Of a DNA stretch of 42,877 nt, positions 8,100 through 16,146 are shown in pieces (positions within the stretch are counted from its first letter, which is position 1; each line of letters starts with the position of its first letter). The notes beneath the pieces were generated by a model. That model had not been told where the DNA came from and made no database searches. It saw only the letters and a list, made by a program, of their open reading frames with translations. This DNA is from Desulforhabdus sp. TSK. GTDB taxonomy: Bacteria; Desulfobacterota; Syntrophobacteria; Syntrophobacterales; Syntrophobacteraceae. The position numbers were made by a program, and so were the translations under genes. The stretch lies in the NCBI RefSeq assembly GCF_022836495.1, contig NZ_BQXM01000042.1, positions 1-42,877 on the forward strand. The letters run 5' to 3'.

Positions 8100-8510
8100 A
8101 TGGCAAATCACAAGATTGAAGATGTTGAAGGCATCGGTGCTGTAATAGGAGAAAAGTTCCGTTCTGCGGGAGTTAAGGACACAGATTCGCTTCTCGCAAA
8201 CACACGTACGCCCAGACAGCGAAAGGAGCTTGCAGAGAAAACTGGATTGGCTGAAGCGGAGATCTTGAAATTCGCAAATATGGTGGATCTTTATCGGATA
8301 AAGGGTGTCGGTTCCGAATATTCGGAGTTGCTCGAAGCTGCGGGTGTAGACACGGTGCCCGAGCTCGCACGACGAAATGCAGCCAACCTCACTCAAACGA
8401 TGTCGGCAGTGAATAAAGAAAAGAAGCTTACTCGCCGAGAGCCTGCGGAATCCGAAGTGTCGAAATGGATCGAACAGGCCAAATCACTGCCTCGGATGCT
8501 CGAGTATTGA
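8100..8510 (+). CDS. DUF4332-like helix-hairpin-helix protein
   Basis: 136 residues, starting at the ATG at 8100 with AAGGAG nine bases upstream. Two helix-hairpin-helix-like units are visible: IEDVEGIGAVIGEKFRSAGV (residues 5-24) and YRIKGVGSEYSELLEAAGVD (about 64-83), each followed by a helix (TRTPRQRKELAEKTGLAEAE; TVPELARRNAANL). This matches the DUF4332 family, predicted to bind DNA without sequence specificity. The C-terminus ends in KWIEQAKSLPRMLEY. It is a single-gene unit with its own -10 box, between the ATPase and the second excisionase scrap. Its role in the element is unknown. Confidence 0.75.
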   Translation: MANHKIEDVEGIGAVIGEKFRSAGVKDTDSLLANTRTPRQRKELAEKTGLAEAEILKFANMVDLYRIKGVGSEYSELLEAAGVDTVPELARRNAANLTQTMSAVNKEKKLTRREPAESEVSKWIEQAKSLPRMLEY

Positions 8511-8670
8511 TTCCCACCTGAACAATCGCCCCGCCGCACCGGCGCCGCAGAAACGGTGCCGGCGGTGTTGAGCAACATCGTACGTGCCTTGCAGAGACAC
8601 CTTACTGGCTGGCAACTTCAACATCGTCAGTTTTTATGTTTATCAAACATTTATTTTATCCTGGTCTCAC

Positions 8671-8840
8671 GGCAGCTGCAAACCGTCAGATGTTGCGTTA
8701 CGCTCTTGATGATTTTGAAGAGTAGCTGAAGCATCGGAAGGTTCGGACAGGCGATGCGCTTGAAGTGTCCTCTCGATCCCGCCCATGGCGATCCTCTCGG
8801 AGGGCAAGTGGATTATAGAGGTTCCGTTCCCTGGTTCAAA
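8671..8840 (+). pseudogene. Decayed excisionase 3' end plus integrase C-terminus scrap (copy 2)
   Basis: On the plus strand this reads RYALDDFEE, a TAG stop, then LKHRKV...GDALEVSSRSR, matching the last 35 residues of the intact excisionase with a nonsense codon where Trp stood. On the minus strand the same bases encode IERTLQAHRLSE, matching the integrase C-terminus IEKTVQEHRLSE. The 20 bases at 8753-8772 match 6115-6134 at 18 positions. The homology runs on into the 3' end of the Fic gene. Upstream (8517-8575) is a GC-rich imperfect hairpin that may end transcription of the DUF4332-like gene. Confidence 0.7.
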
Positions 8841-9973
8841 ATGCTCAAGTATTCCGAATAGGCAAAGAGTCTCCCTCGTTTCCGCCCGGTTATTTCCCGC
8901 ACAATCCCCAACTGCTGAAGGACGTGAAAAGACTGTGTAACGGTTGGGACGGTAAGTGCGAGGGCCTTCGCTGCCGAGGGGATCGATAGAAGCGGCTTTG
9001 CCTTTATCAGTTGATGGGCTCGAAGGGTGGTGCCGGTCGCCTTCCCAAGCCGCTCAATTTGTTCACGATCCTTGTCGAAAAGCTTCAGAATGAGTCTTGA
9101 GGACTGGGTCGCTTGATCGGATGTCTCCATCACTCCCGTGAGAAAGAACTTCAGCCAGCCTTCCCAGTCACCGTCACACCTAACTTTCTGCAGCCAGTCA
9201 TAGTATTCCTGTCGGTGTGCCTTGAAATACAGGCTCAAGTACAGCACGGGTTCGGTCAAGGCGCCTTCGGCACACAGCAGAAAAGTGATCAGCAAGCGAC
9301 CCAGGCGACCGTTGCCGTCCAAGAAGGGATGAATCGTCTCGAACTGGACATGCGCCAGGGCAGCTTTGATAAGCACGGGCGTGGATACTGGGTCGTTATG
9401 AAGGAACTTTTCGAGAGCTCCCAAGCATTCCATCAGGAGTTCGGGAGGCGGTGGGACGAAGGTTGCGTTTCCGGGGCGGGAGCCACCAACCCAGTTTTGC
9501 GATCGGCGAAACTCCCCCGGCCCTTTATTGCTTCCACGACCTTTAGAAAGCAAAACCTCGTGGATCTCCCTGATGAGTCGTAAAGAGAGAGGAAACCCAT
9601 CGCGCATACGATCCAGACCGTAGGTCATCGCCGCGACATAACTGGAAACCTCCTGAACATCATCCAGGGGTACACCGGGAGCTTCATCGTTCTCGAACAA
9701 CAGAAGATCGTTAAAGGAGGACTGGGTGCCCTCGATTTGACTCGATAGCAGGGCCTCTTTTCTCACATAAAAGTACAACAGAAGAGAGGTATCCGGTAGC
9801 AGTAGCGTCAGACCGTCCAACCGACCCAATGCCCGATTTGCTTTTTCCATCAGGTCATGATGCTCGCTATCTAAATCGAGAGGGGGAGAGGGAGGCAGCG
9901 GATCTGGTAGATACACCCGGTAACTTTCTCCCGCCGTCGAGCAGGTACGATAGACGCCTGTTTGCCGCTTCAT
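8813..9973 (-). CDS. Fic-family protein (AMP transferase) with C-terminal winged helix
   Basis: 386 residues from the ATG at 9973, which has GGAAGGA seven bases upstream; an earlier in-frame start at 10021 lacks one. The Fic active-site motif HPFLDGNGRLGR is complete (about residues 210-221), with the catalytic His and the phosphate-binding GNGR. An N-terminal inhibitory helix motif of the class II type, SSQIEGTQ (about 73-80), should hold the enzyme off. The C-terminus has a winged helix (SIPSAAKALALTVPTVTQSF). Such proteins AMPylate target proteins and may repress transcription. It is bracketed by excisionase/integrase scraps, so it is cargo. Its last codons lie inside the repeat and have a degraded counterpart near 6.2 kb. 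Confidence 0.9.
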   Translation of the reverse strand: MKRQTGVYRTCSTAGESYRVYLPDPLPPSPPLDLDSEHHDLMEKANRALGRLDGLTLLLPDTSLLLYFYVRKEALLSSQIEGTQSSFNDLLLFENDEAPGVPLDDVQEVSSYVAAMTYGLDRMRDGFPLSLRLIREIHEVLLSKGRGSNKGPGEFRRSQNWVGGSRPGNATFVPPPPELLMECLGALEKFLHNDPVSTPVLIKAALAHVQFETIHPFLDGNGRLGRLLITFLLCAEGALTEPVLYLSLYFKAHRQEYYDWLQKVRCDGDWEGWLKFFLTGVMETSDQATQSSRLILKLFDKDREQIERLGKATGTTLRAHQLIKAKPLLSIPSAAKALALTVPTVTQSFHVLQQLGIVREITGRKRGRLFAYSEYLSILNQGTEPL

Positions 9974-10099
9974 ATACAAATCCTTCCATGAGAGGATAGA
10001 AAACTCTCCGATGTTCCCCACACTCCGATTATTTTCTCCGACAATCAGCCACGCAAGCTCAGCCTGCTATTGCGTGAATCTCGGAGAGAAAGCTGGTTA

Positions 10100-10345
10100 G
10101 CCGCTTACTAAAGAAACATTTACTTAGCCGGAACATTAATAAAATATAACATCGAAAAATTTATTAACGAAGAAACCGGAGTGTTCACGGTGAGAAATAT
10201 TACGGCAACGCCTTATTCGAAGCTCGTTTGAAAGATCTCCGTGCTATGGATGCGATTGAGGAGACCCGGAAGCATCACTGGATACAGATTCAGACAATCG
10301 ATGCTCCTGAACTGTTTTTTCAATCCCATTGATGGCCTCTCTCTT
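10100..10345 (+). pseudogene. Near full-length decayed excisionase (copy 3), overlapping the integrase 3' end
   Basis: Pieces in shifting frames match the intact excisionase: EKFINEETGVFTV (for EKFGIPQGTLTQW), TPYSKLV then a stop then K (for AYFKLGRK), and AMDAIEE...DAPELFFQSH (for ALDDFEE...DALELSSRIR). Frameshifts and stops make it non-functional. Its 3' end overlaps the intact integrase gene in the convergent arrangement that seems ancestral. The 20 bases at 10300-10319 match 6115-6134 at 16 positions. Confidence 0.6.
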
Positions 10346-11428
10346 GTGGTCGGGAATGAGGTGGCTGTACCGCATGGTCATTCGGATGTCCTTGTGCCGC
10401 ATGAGCTCCCGAATGGTAAAGAGTGGAGTGCCGCGCAGCGCCAGCCAGGAGGCAAAAGTGTGTCGCAGGGTGTGAAAAGTCACCTTCTGAAGAGGATCGA
10501 CAATCCCTTCGTTGAGCCCAGCACTCTCGACAGCTTTGAAAAAGGCCTTGCTGACCTCCTTGATATGCTCTTTTCCTCCACCCCGAACTTTGAAGACGGG
10601 ATCGTCGGGATTGCCCTCTCCTATCTGATCGAAAAGCCTTTTGACTGAATCGGTCATATAGACCTTCTCTTGTCCCCCACCCTTGCCCGTCACATGGATA
10701 ATTCCGTTTTTGCAATCCACATCGTGCCATTTCAAACCAAAGATCTCACCCGCCCGCAAGCCCGTGTAGAGAGAAAGAAAAGCGATGTTGCGAGTTTGAG
10801 GAGAACGCTTTTCCAACTCCGCCATCAATCTTTCGGCTTCTTCAACCGTCAGAAAGCGTTGTCTTTCGTTGTTCAATTTAGGGAGCTTGATGGCGCTGAC
10901 GGGATTTCTCCCCTCCCAGAGCTCCCAGGCAATGGCTTTGTTGAACAATTGCCGCACCAGAACCAGGCAGTGTTTAATGGTTGCGGCGGCCTTCCCTTCT
11001 CGATGCAAATCGTCCTTCATGCGCTCCAGATCCAATGGAGCAACCTGATCGAGTGTTTTTCCGGAGAAGCGGCCTTGCAAGTGAATGCGGTAGGTGCAGC
11101 GGTCATGGCGAGGATCGCTCTTGTTCGCCTGGAGCCACGTGTCGTAACGATCCCATAGCTCACTGAAAAGAACCCCCTTCTTCTTGCGTTCGCGGGGCAG
11201 TTCTTCTCCGTGGCGGATCAGGCGCAGACGCTCCCCGCGAAGCTGAGACGCCAGGGCGGCAGTGTATCCTTCGGAGCCCCAACCCACTTTGTCATAGATA
11301 AATTTCCCGGAAGCGTCTCGATAGGTGATATAAAAGCAACGGTCCGGTTTGCCGTGGTGTCTTCTCTGATCGGACTCTCTGTAATAGACACCCACGAACT
11401 TCTGAACGCGGAACATGTCCTTGGGCAT
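10244..11428 (-). CDS. int: Tyrosine recombinase / phage-type integrase 1
   Basis: 394 residues, usual length for the family. Catalytic residues: Arg in TGLRAGEI, Lys in TGKGGGQEK, HTLRHTF for HxxR, His in LMRHKD and Tyr in MRYSHL. The N-terminal 60 residues form the arm-binding type domain (FYITYRDASGKFIYDKVGW), followed by a SAM-like core-binding domain. GGGAG lies eight bases before the ATG. It is transcribed away from the tRNA-Thr fragment at 11551, 123 bases from its start, so it most likely catalysed integration of element A there. Its 3' end overlaps an excisionase pseudogene. Confidence 0.95.
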   Translation of the reverse strand: MPKDMFRVQKFVGVYYRESDQRRHHGKPDRCFYITYRDASGKFIYDKVGWGSEGYTAALASQLRGERLRLIRHGEELPRERKKKGVLFSELWDRYDTWLQANKSDPRHDRCTYRIHLQGRFSGKTLDQVAPLDLERMKDDLHREGKAAATIKHCLVLVRQLFNKAIAWELWEGRNPVSAIKLPKLNNERQRFLTVEEAERLMAELEKRSPQTRNIAFLSLYTGLRAGEIFGLKWHDVDCKNGIIHVTGKGGGQEKVYMTDSVKRLFDQIGEGNPDDPVFKVRGGGKEHIKEVSKAFFKAVESAGLNEGIVDPLQKVTFHTLRHTFASWLALRGTPLFTIRELMRHKDIRMTMRYSHLIPDHKREAINGIEKTVQEHRLSESVSSDASGSPQSHP

Positions 11429-11550
11429 TTCTAGCTCCCTTCTAGCCAGAAGCGTGATTTAGATCGATTCATTTAACCGAATGTCATTTTAAATCTGTTG
11501 TAATTATTGTATTTTTACTTCAGATAAGCAAGTGGAATATATCAATCTTG

Positions 11551-11603
11551 AGATTTGTAATCAGCAGGTTGCGGGTTCAAATCCCATCGCCAGCTCCAGG
11601 AAA
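11551..11603 (+). repeat. Attachment site (tRNA-Thr(TGT) 3' fragment), copy 1
   Basis: 53 bases identical to 41888-41940. They hold the anticodon loop (TTTGTAA, anticodon TGT), T-arm (GGTTCAAAT) and acceptor end with CCA of a tRNA-Thr, but not the 5' half. This is the junction between elements A and B. The sequence before it (AATATATCAATCTTG) does not complete a tRNA. Confidence 0.9.
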
Positions 11604-11608
11604 TTCGA

Positions 11609-11640
11609 GGGGTTACGATCACAATCGTTAACCCCTTTTT
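11609..11640 (+). terminator. Rho-independent terminator just inside element B
   Basis: GGGGTTACGAT pairs with ATCGTTAACCCC (one bulged T) around a CACA-type loop and is followed by TTTTT. It would insulate the element from transcription reading through the tRNA gene. Confidence 0.75.
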
Positions 11641-11658
11641 CTGTTGATGGCGAATTTA

Positions 11659-11680
11659 TCCCCATTTTGTCCCCATTTTT
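11659..11680 (+). repeat. Candidate integrase arm-type sites, left end of element B
   Basis: TCCCCATTTTGTCCCCATTT: two tandem TCCCCATTT units 56 bases inside the att core. The same motif occurs inside the right end at 41669-41776. Confidence 0.5.
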
Positions 11681-11780
11681 TAGGCCATGGAGAAGACAGC
11701 CTCTCATGGCCCACGTGGATGACGAAAAAGGGTGGCATTGCTTTGACCGAGACTGAGTTCGCCAGATTTGCAGTGTATAC

Positions 11781-12942
11781 TGCGAACGGATTAATCCTGG
11801 ACTTTTTTGAGCCTGGTGTGTAACGTCCTCCTGGAAGAAACCCTTAAGAAGGGAGCACACCATGATTCAAGTCCAGTTCAGCCCCGAGATCATCGATAGT
11901 TTGGACTATGAGCGATACCATCATCCGAGCCCACAGGTTCAAAAGAAGATGGAAGTGCTCTATCTGAAGAGCACTGGGATGTCGCACAAGGAGATCCGTC
12001 GGCTTTGCCGGATCTCGAAAACCACTTTGGCAGCTTATCTGAAGCAGTACCAGGATTGTGGCCTGGAAGGGCTTAAGGTATTACGCTACAAGGGGCAGCC
12101 CAATAGACTTCTCGAGCATAAGCCCACTCTTGAGGCCTACTTCAAAGATCATTTGCCTCGTACGATAGCAGAGGCACAGGCTGTCATCGAGCAGTTAACC
12201 GGAATCAAGCGCTCTCCCACTCAGATCAGAGCATTTCTCAGACGCATCGGGATGAAGTGACGCAAAATGGGGGCGATCCCGGGCAGGGCCGCAGATCCGG
12301 ACAAGCAGGAAGAGCAGGAGAGCTTCAGGCAAAGAGAGCTTGAGCCCCGATTGGCCGAGGCCAGAGAAGGAAAGCGAGTCATGCTGTTTATGGACGCCGC
12401 TCATTTCGTGCATGGAGCCTTTCTGGGGATGGTGTGGTGTTTTGCCAGAGTCTTCATCCCCTCTCCATCGGGGCGTAAGCGCTTCAACGTTCTCGGCGCC
12501 CTCAATGCCGTCTCGAAAGAAGTCCTCACTCTCACCAATGAAACCTACATCAATGCGCAAAGCGTATGCCTGCTCCTGCTCCAGATTGTTCTGTACTATG
12601 GATCAAAGCCCATCACCATCGTCTTGGATAATGCCAGATACCAGAAGTGTGCCCTTGTACAGTGCTTTGCCGCCGACCTGGGAATAGAACTCCTCTTTCT
12701 GCCATCCTACTCTCCACAGCTCAATTTGATTGAACGCTACTGGCGGTTTCTGCGTAAGAAATGCCTTTACTCCCGGTTCTACCCCGATTTCAAGAAATTC
12801 AGGACAGCGATTCAACGGTGCATCACGTTTGCGCCTTATGAGTATCCCGACGATTTGGAATCCTTGCTGACATGGAAATTTCAGTCATTCAAGAAAGTCC
12901 ATATCTCAGCCGCGTAGAGTATAGAGCAAGCGTCGTTTACAG
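11781..12942 (+). mobile_element. IS630-family insertion sequence
   Basis: About 1162 bp. The ends CTGCGAACG (left) and CGTTTACAG (right) are imperfect inverted repeats, each flanked by TA (11779-11780 and 12943-12944), the target duplication typical of IS630/Tc1-like elements. Contains one transposase gene with an internal stop. Ends were chosen by eye and could shift by a few bases. Confidence 0.6.
11862..12917 (+). pseudogene. IS630 transposase interrupted by an in-frame TGA
   Basis: Both parts, 11862-12260 and 12267-12917, are in the same frame, separated only by a TGA at 12258-12260 (MK-stop-RKMGAIPGR). Together they give a 350-residue IS630 transposase: N-terminal helix-turn-helix (MSHKEIRRLCRISKTTLAAY) and a DDE catalytic domain with Asp in MLFMDAAHF, Asp in IVLDNARYQ and Glu in LNLIERYW. 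A Trp or Arg codon probably mutated to TGA. The downstream part has an internal ATG but lacks the DNA-binding half. GGGAG precedes the first ATG. Readthrough cannot be excluded, but the copy is likely inactive. Confidence 0.8.
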
Positions 12943-12944
12943 TA

Positions 12945-13302
12945 ACTTCAAGTCATACTCAGACATGGACTTGGTTGAGAAAGTGGCTAAAACACCCCAA
13001 ATTCAAAGCCTTCTTTTTTTGAATAATCGCAATAATCCGCTGCCAAAACGGAATCGCTCAACAAGAGTACCTCAATCCGCCAGTTAGCCAACCAGGAGGT
13101 GTTAGTGCTGCTTTCGTCTACCCACGGTCATGTAGGCAACAACATCCCATCTATAAATCTCTAACGATAGAACATTTGCATTTTGAAACGACACCCGCCA
13201 AGCCGAGGAATCTCCTGATTGACAATGTGTTGACACAGGAGCATAAAAATTCGGTCGGATGGACAGAAAATCCCCTTTCATAACCTTCGAAGTGAGTGAT
13301 TG
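12945..13302 (+). promoter_or_regulatory. Leader and putative promoter of the defence operon
   Basis: No gene is evident in the 360 bases between the IS and the helicase gene. TTGACA at 13219 and CATAAA at 13242 are spaced 17 bases apart, a fair sigma-70 promoter. A second TTGACA lies at 13230. The pair is enclosed by CTCCTG (13212) and CAGGAG (13236), short inverted arms that could form an operator. No dedicated regulator gene is adjacent. Confidence 0.45.
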
Positions 13303-16146
13303 ATGCAGAAGACAGTCTTTGCTCCTGGTGCCAGGGTGGTGATCCGAGACGCTGAGTGGTTGGTCCGGAAGGTGGATCGGACTTCTACGGGAGGCCAGGC
13401 CCTCTCGGTGGTCGGTCTTTCCGAGCTGGTGAGAGACAAGGAAGCTATCTTCCTGGATGAAATCGACAAGAACATTCAGGTCATGGACCCAGCCGACACC
13501 GAACTGGTTCCGGATGGCTCCAACTATTACCGGGACTCGCTCCTCTACATGGAGAGCCTGCTCCGGCAAACCCCGCCAACGGACGAAAACCTCTACATCG
13601 GCCATCAGGCAGCCATGGATGTCGTCCCTTATCAGCTTGACCCCGCCATTCAGGCATTGAAGCAGCCCCGCCAACGAATTTTGATTGCCGATGCCGTTGG
13701 GCTCGGGAAAACCATCGAAGTGGGGATTCTGCTGACTGAACTGATCAAGCGAGGCCGTGGGAAACGAATTCTCGTTCTGACCGTCAAGAGCATGCTCACT
13801 CAGTTTCAGAAGGAGCTTTGGAGCCGTTTTACCATCCCTCTTACCCGGTTGGATTCGATTGGGATTCAACGGATTCGCTCCCGCATTCCGACCAACCACA
13901 ATCCTTTCTTCTACTTCGATAAATCGATCATCTCAATTGACACCCTGAAGCAGGATATCGAATACCGAACCTACCTGGAAAGCTGCACCTGGGACATCAT
14001 CGTGATCGATGAAGCACACAATGTGGCCGAACGGGGCACGAATTCCCTACGATCCAGGCTGGCAAAGCTTCTCTCTTCTCGTTCCGATACCCTAATCATG
14101 CTCTCTGCCACTCCCCACGACGGCAAACCGAAGGCGTTCGCCAGCCTCATGAACATGCTCAATCCGACCGCCATCGCTGATCCTGAAAAATACGGCCCTG
14201 AGGACATCAAGGGACTCTTCGTCCGGCGATTCAAAAAAGACATCAAGGACCAGGTGAAGCAGTCCTTCAAAGAGCGGAAGATCAGCAAGGCAAAGTGCCA
14301 GGCAACGACCCTTGAGGAGGAGGTTTTCGACACCTTTGCCGAATTGAGCTTCACCAAAATCGACCAACGTCGGACGGCCGGAAAGCTCTTCAAGACGACT
14401 CTGGAAAAGGCCCTGTTTTCAAGTCCGGCGGCATGCCTCCAGACCGTCAAGAACCGTATCAATCGACTGAAGAATGAAAACGATCCGGCATTTGACGGCG
14501 ATATAGCCTCTCTTGAGGAATTGGCAGAGGTCTTGGGCAAGGTCGGCGCAGGTGATTTCAGCAAGTACCAGAAGCTCTTGATGGTTATTCAGGACAAAAA
14601 AAGTGGACTCGGCTGGGACGGGAAAGATCCTCTGGACAGACTGGTTGTCTTCTCTGAAAGGATTGAGACTCTAAAGTTTCTCCAAGAGAACCTGAAACGT
14701 GATCTCAAATTGAAGGAGAATCAGATCACCATCCTCCATGGTGGGCTGTCCGATATCGAGCAACAGGACATCGTTGATTCCTTCGGGAAGGAAGAAGCCC
14801 CGATCCGGTTGCTCCTGGCTTCCGATGTTGCATCCGAAGGCATCAACCTCCATTTCCTCTCTCATAAGATGATTCATTTCGACATCCCCTGGTCCCTCAT
14901 GGTCTTCCAGCAGCGCAACGGTCGTATCGACCGATATGGACAGGAGCGGGAACCGACCATCGTCTATCTCATGACCGAGAGCCGGAATGAAGATATTCGG
15001 GGAGATACCAGGATCTTGGATCTTCTCATCGATAAGGATGACCAGGCAGTTAAGAACATCGGTGACCCGTCGGCTCTCATGGGAGTTTACGACATCGAGC
15101 TTGAAGAAAACATAACGGCCAAGGCCATCGAGGATAACCTCACGACCCAGGATTTTGAATCCAGGCTGCAGGCGGCCGCCGTTGATCCCCTGGCAATCCT
15201 TTGGGGAGAAGAAGAGGTCCCGACCGGACAGACAACGGATGAAGCAAAGATGCTCATGCCGTCCCTCTTCCCGGATGATTTTACCTACCTCAGGGAAGCC
15301 GTGGAATATGTCAGGCGGGTTCAGCCTATTCAGGCCGAATTCGATGACAATCAGAAAAGCGCCAATATCACTGCCCCCTCTGAACTGGAAAACCGATTCA
15401 AATTCATGCCGCGAGAGATCTGGCCGGAGGATGGGCGGTTTGTTCTTTCTGCCGACCGCAATGAGATCATGAAGGAAATCAAACGGAGTCGGAAAGAGGA
15501 AAAGGTATGGCCCCGAATTCACCTCCTCTGGGAGCAACACCCCGTGATGAATTGGGTAAACGATAAGGTCACGGCAGCCTTCGGCCGCAATCAGGCTCCT
15601 GTCCTATCCCTGAACGGAGGCCTCCAGCCGGGCGAATCGATCTTCATCATGTCAGGACTCGTTCCGAACCGGAAAGGTCATCCCCTTGTCCATCGGTGGT
15701 TCGGCATTCAGTTCATCAACGACGCGTTCGTTTCTATCATCGATATGGAAGATGTGCTGAAAAGGACCGGAATCCACCGGAAGCAATACCCGAATAAAGG
15801 GGTGGAAGTTGACACCTTATCGCTAAAGAAGCTGATTCCCCTGGCAGTCGAGAAGGCCTACGAGTGGATGAAGGTTCGACGTGACGAGTTCGAGGAGGTC
15901 ATCAACGAAAAACTCGATGTGCAGTACAAGGAACTTGAACGGCTCAAAGGCAGAAAGTACGTGCAGCTTGAATTCCGGTTTTCACAGAACAGGTCCGCAA
16001 CTCAGATTGTTCTGGATCGAAAGGAAAAGGAACGGCGGGAGATCGAGCGGATCTTCGATGAATATCTGGACTGGATTCAAGAGACGATGAGCACGGAGAA
16101 GTTCCCGTACATCCGTGTGGTTTCCGTCTTGAAGGGAGGCAGGTAG
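13303..16146 (+). CDS. SNF2-family helicase, DISARM DrmD-like
   Basis: 947 residues. SF2/SNF2 motifs in order: Walker A DAVGLGKTIE (about 127-136), VIDEAHN (about 233-239), LSATPHD (about 266-272), and QQRNGRIDRYGQ (about 535-546) in the second RecA lobe. The long C-terminal region (about 600-947) is rich in charged helices. Layout and length match DrmD, the SNF2 ATPase of class 1 DISARM, and RapA-like translocases. It would track along duplex DNA using ATP. The ATG follows a stop codon closely; the ribosome site is weak. The next gene starts at the base after the stop, so the two are co-translated. First gene of the operon. Confidence 0.85.
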   Translation: MQKTVFAPGARVVIRDAEWLVRKVDRTSTGGQALSVVGLSELVRDKEAIFLDEIDKNIQVMDPADTELVPDGSNYYRDSLLYMESLLRQTPPTDENLYIGHQAAMDVVPYQLDPAIQALKQPRQRILIADAVGLGKTIEVGILLTELIKRGRGKRILVLTVKSMLTQFQKELWSRFTIPLTRLDSIGIQRIRSRIPTNHNPFFYFDKSIISIDTLKQDIEYRTYLESCTWDIIVIDEAHNVAERGTNSLRSRLAKLLSSRSDTLIMLSATPHDGKPKAFASLMNMLNPTAIADPEKYGPEDIKGLFVRRFKKDIKDQVKQSFKERKISKAKCQATTLEEEVFDTFAELSFTKIDQRRTAGKLFKTTLEKALFSSPAACLQTVKNRINRLKNENDPAFDGDIASLEELAEVLGKVGAGDFSKYQKLLMVIQDKKSGLGWDGKDPLDRLVVFSERIETLKFLQENLKRDLKLKENQITILHGGLSDIEQQDIVDSFGKEEAPIRLLLASDVASEGINLHFLSHKMIHFDIPWSLMVFQQRNGRIDRYGQEREPTIVYLMTESRNEDIRGDTRILDLLIDKDDQAVKNIGDPSALMGVYDIELEENITAKAIEDNLTTQDFESRLQAAAVDPLAILWGEEEVPTGQTTDEAKMLMPSLFPDDFTYLREAVEYVRRVQPIQAEFDDNQKSANITAPSELENRFKFMPREIWPEDGRFVLSADRNEIMKEIKRSRKEEKVWPRIHLLWEQHPVMNWVNDKVTAAFGRNQAPVLSLNGGLQPGESIFIMSGLVPNRKGHPLVHRWFGIQFINDAFVSIIDMEDVLKRTGIHRKQYPNKGVEVDTLSLKKLIPLAVEKAYEWMKVRRDEFEEVINEKLDVQYKELERLKGRKYVQLEFRFSQNRSATQIVLDRKEKERREIERIFDEYLDWIQETMSTEKFPYIRVVSVLKGGR

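Larger units (their letters stand above)
1..11603. mobile_element. int: Element A: right part of an integrative element at tRNA-Thr
   Basis: This stretch ends at the tRNA-Thr 3' fragment 11551-11603 and has its integrase just inside that end, transcribed away from it. Gene content (sigma factor, DnaD-like replication protein, RuvC-like resolvase, excisionase, integrase) is that of a phage-derived or integrative element. The other end, which should carry the complete tRNA-Thr, lies to the left of the window. Nothing codable is evident in the first 206 bases, which are C-rich. The boundary at the right is seen directly; calling everything from base 1 one element is an inference. Confidence 0.6.

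Noticed and set aside
11551-11603. Complete tRNA-Thr gene
   Set aside because: Only the 3' part from the anticodon loop onward is present at either copy; the upstream bases cannot form the acceptor and D arms.
12258-12260. TGA as a selenocysteine codon
   Set aside because: IS630 transposases have no catalytic Sec position there and no SECIS-like hairpin is evident directly downstream.
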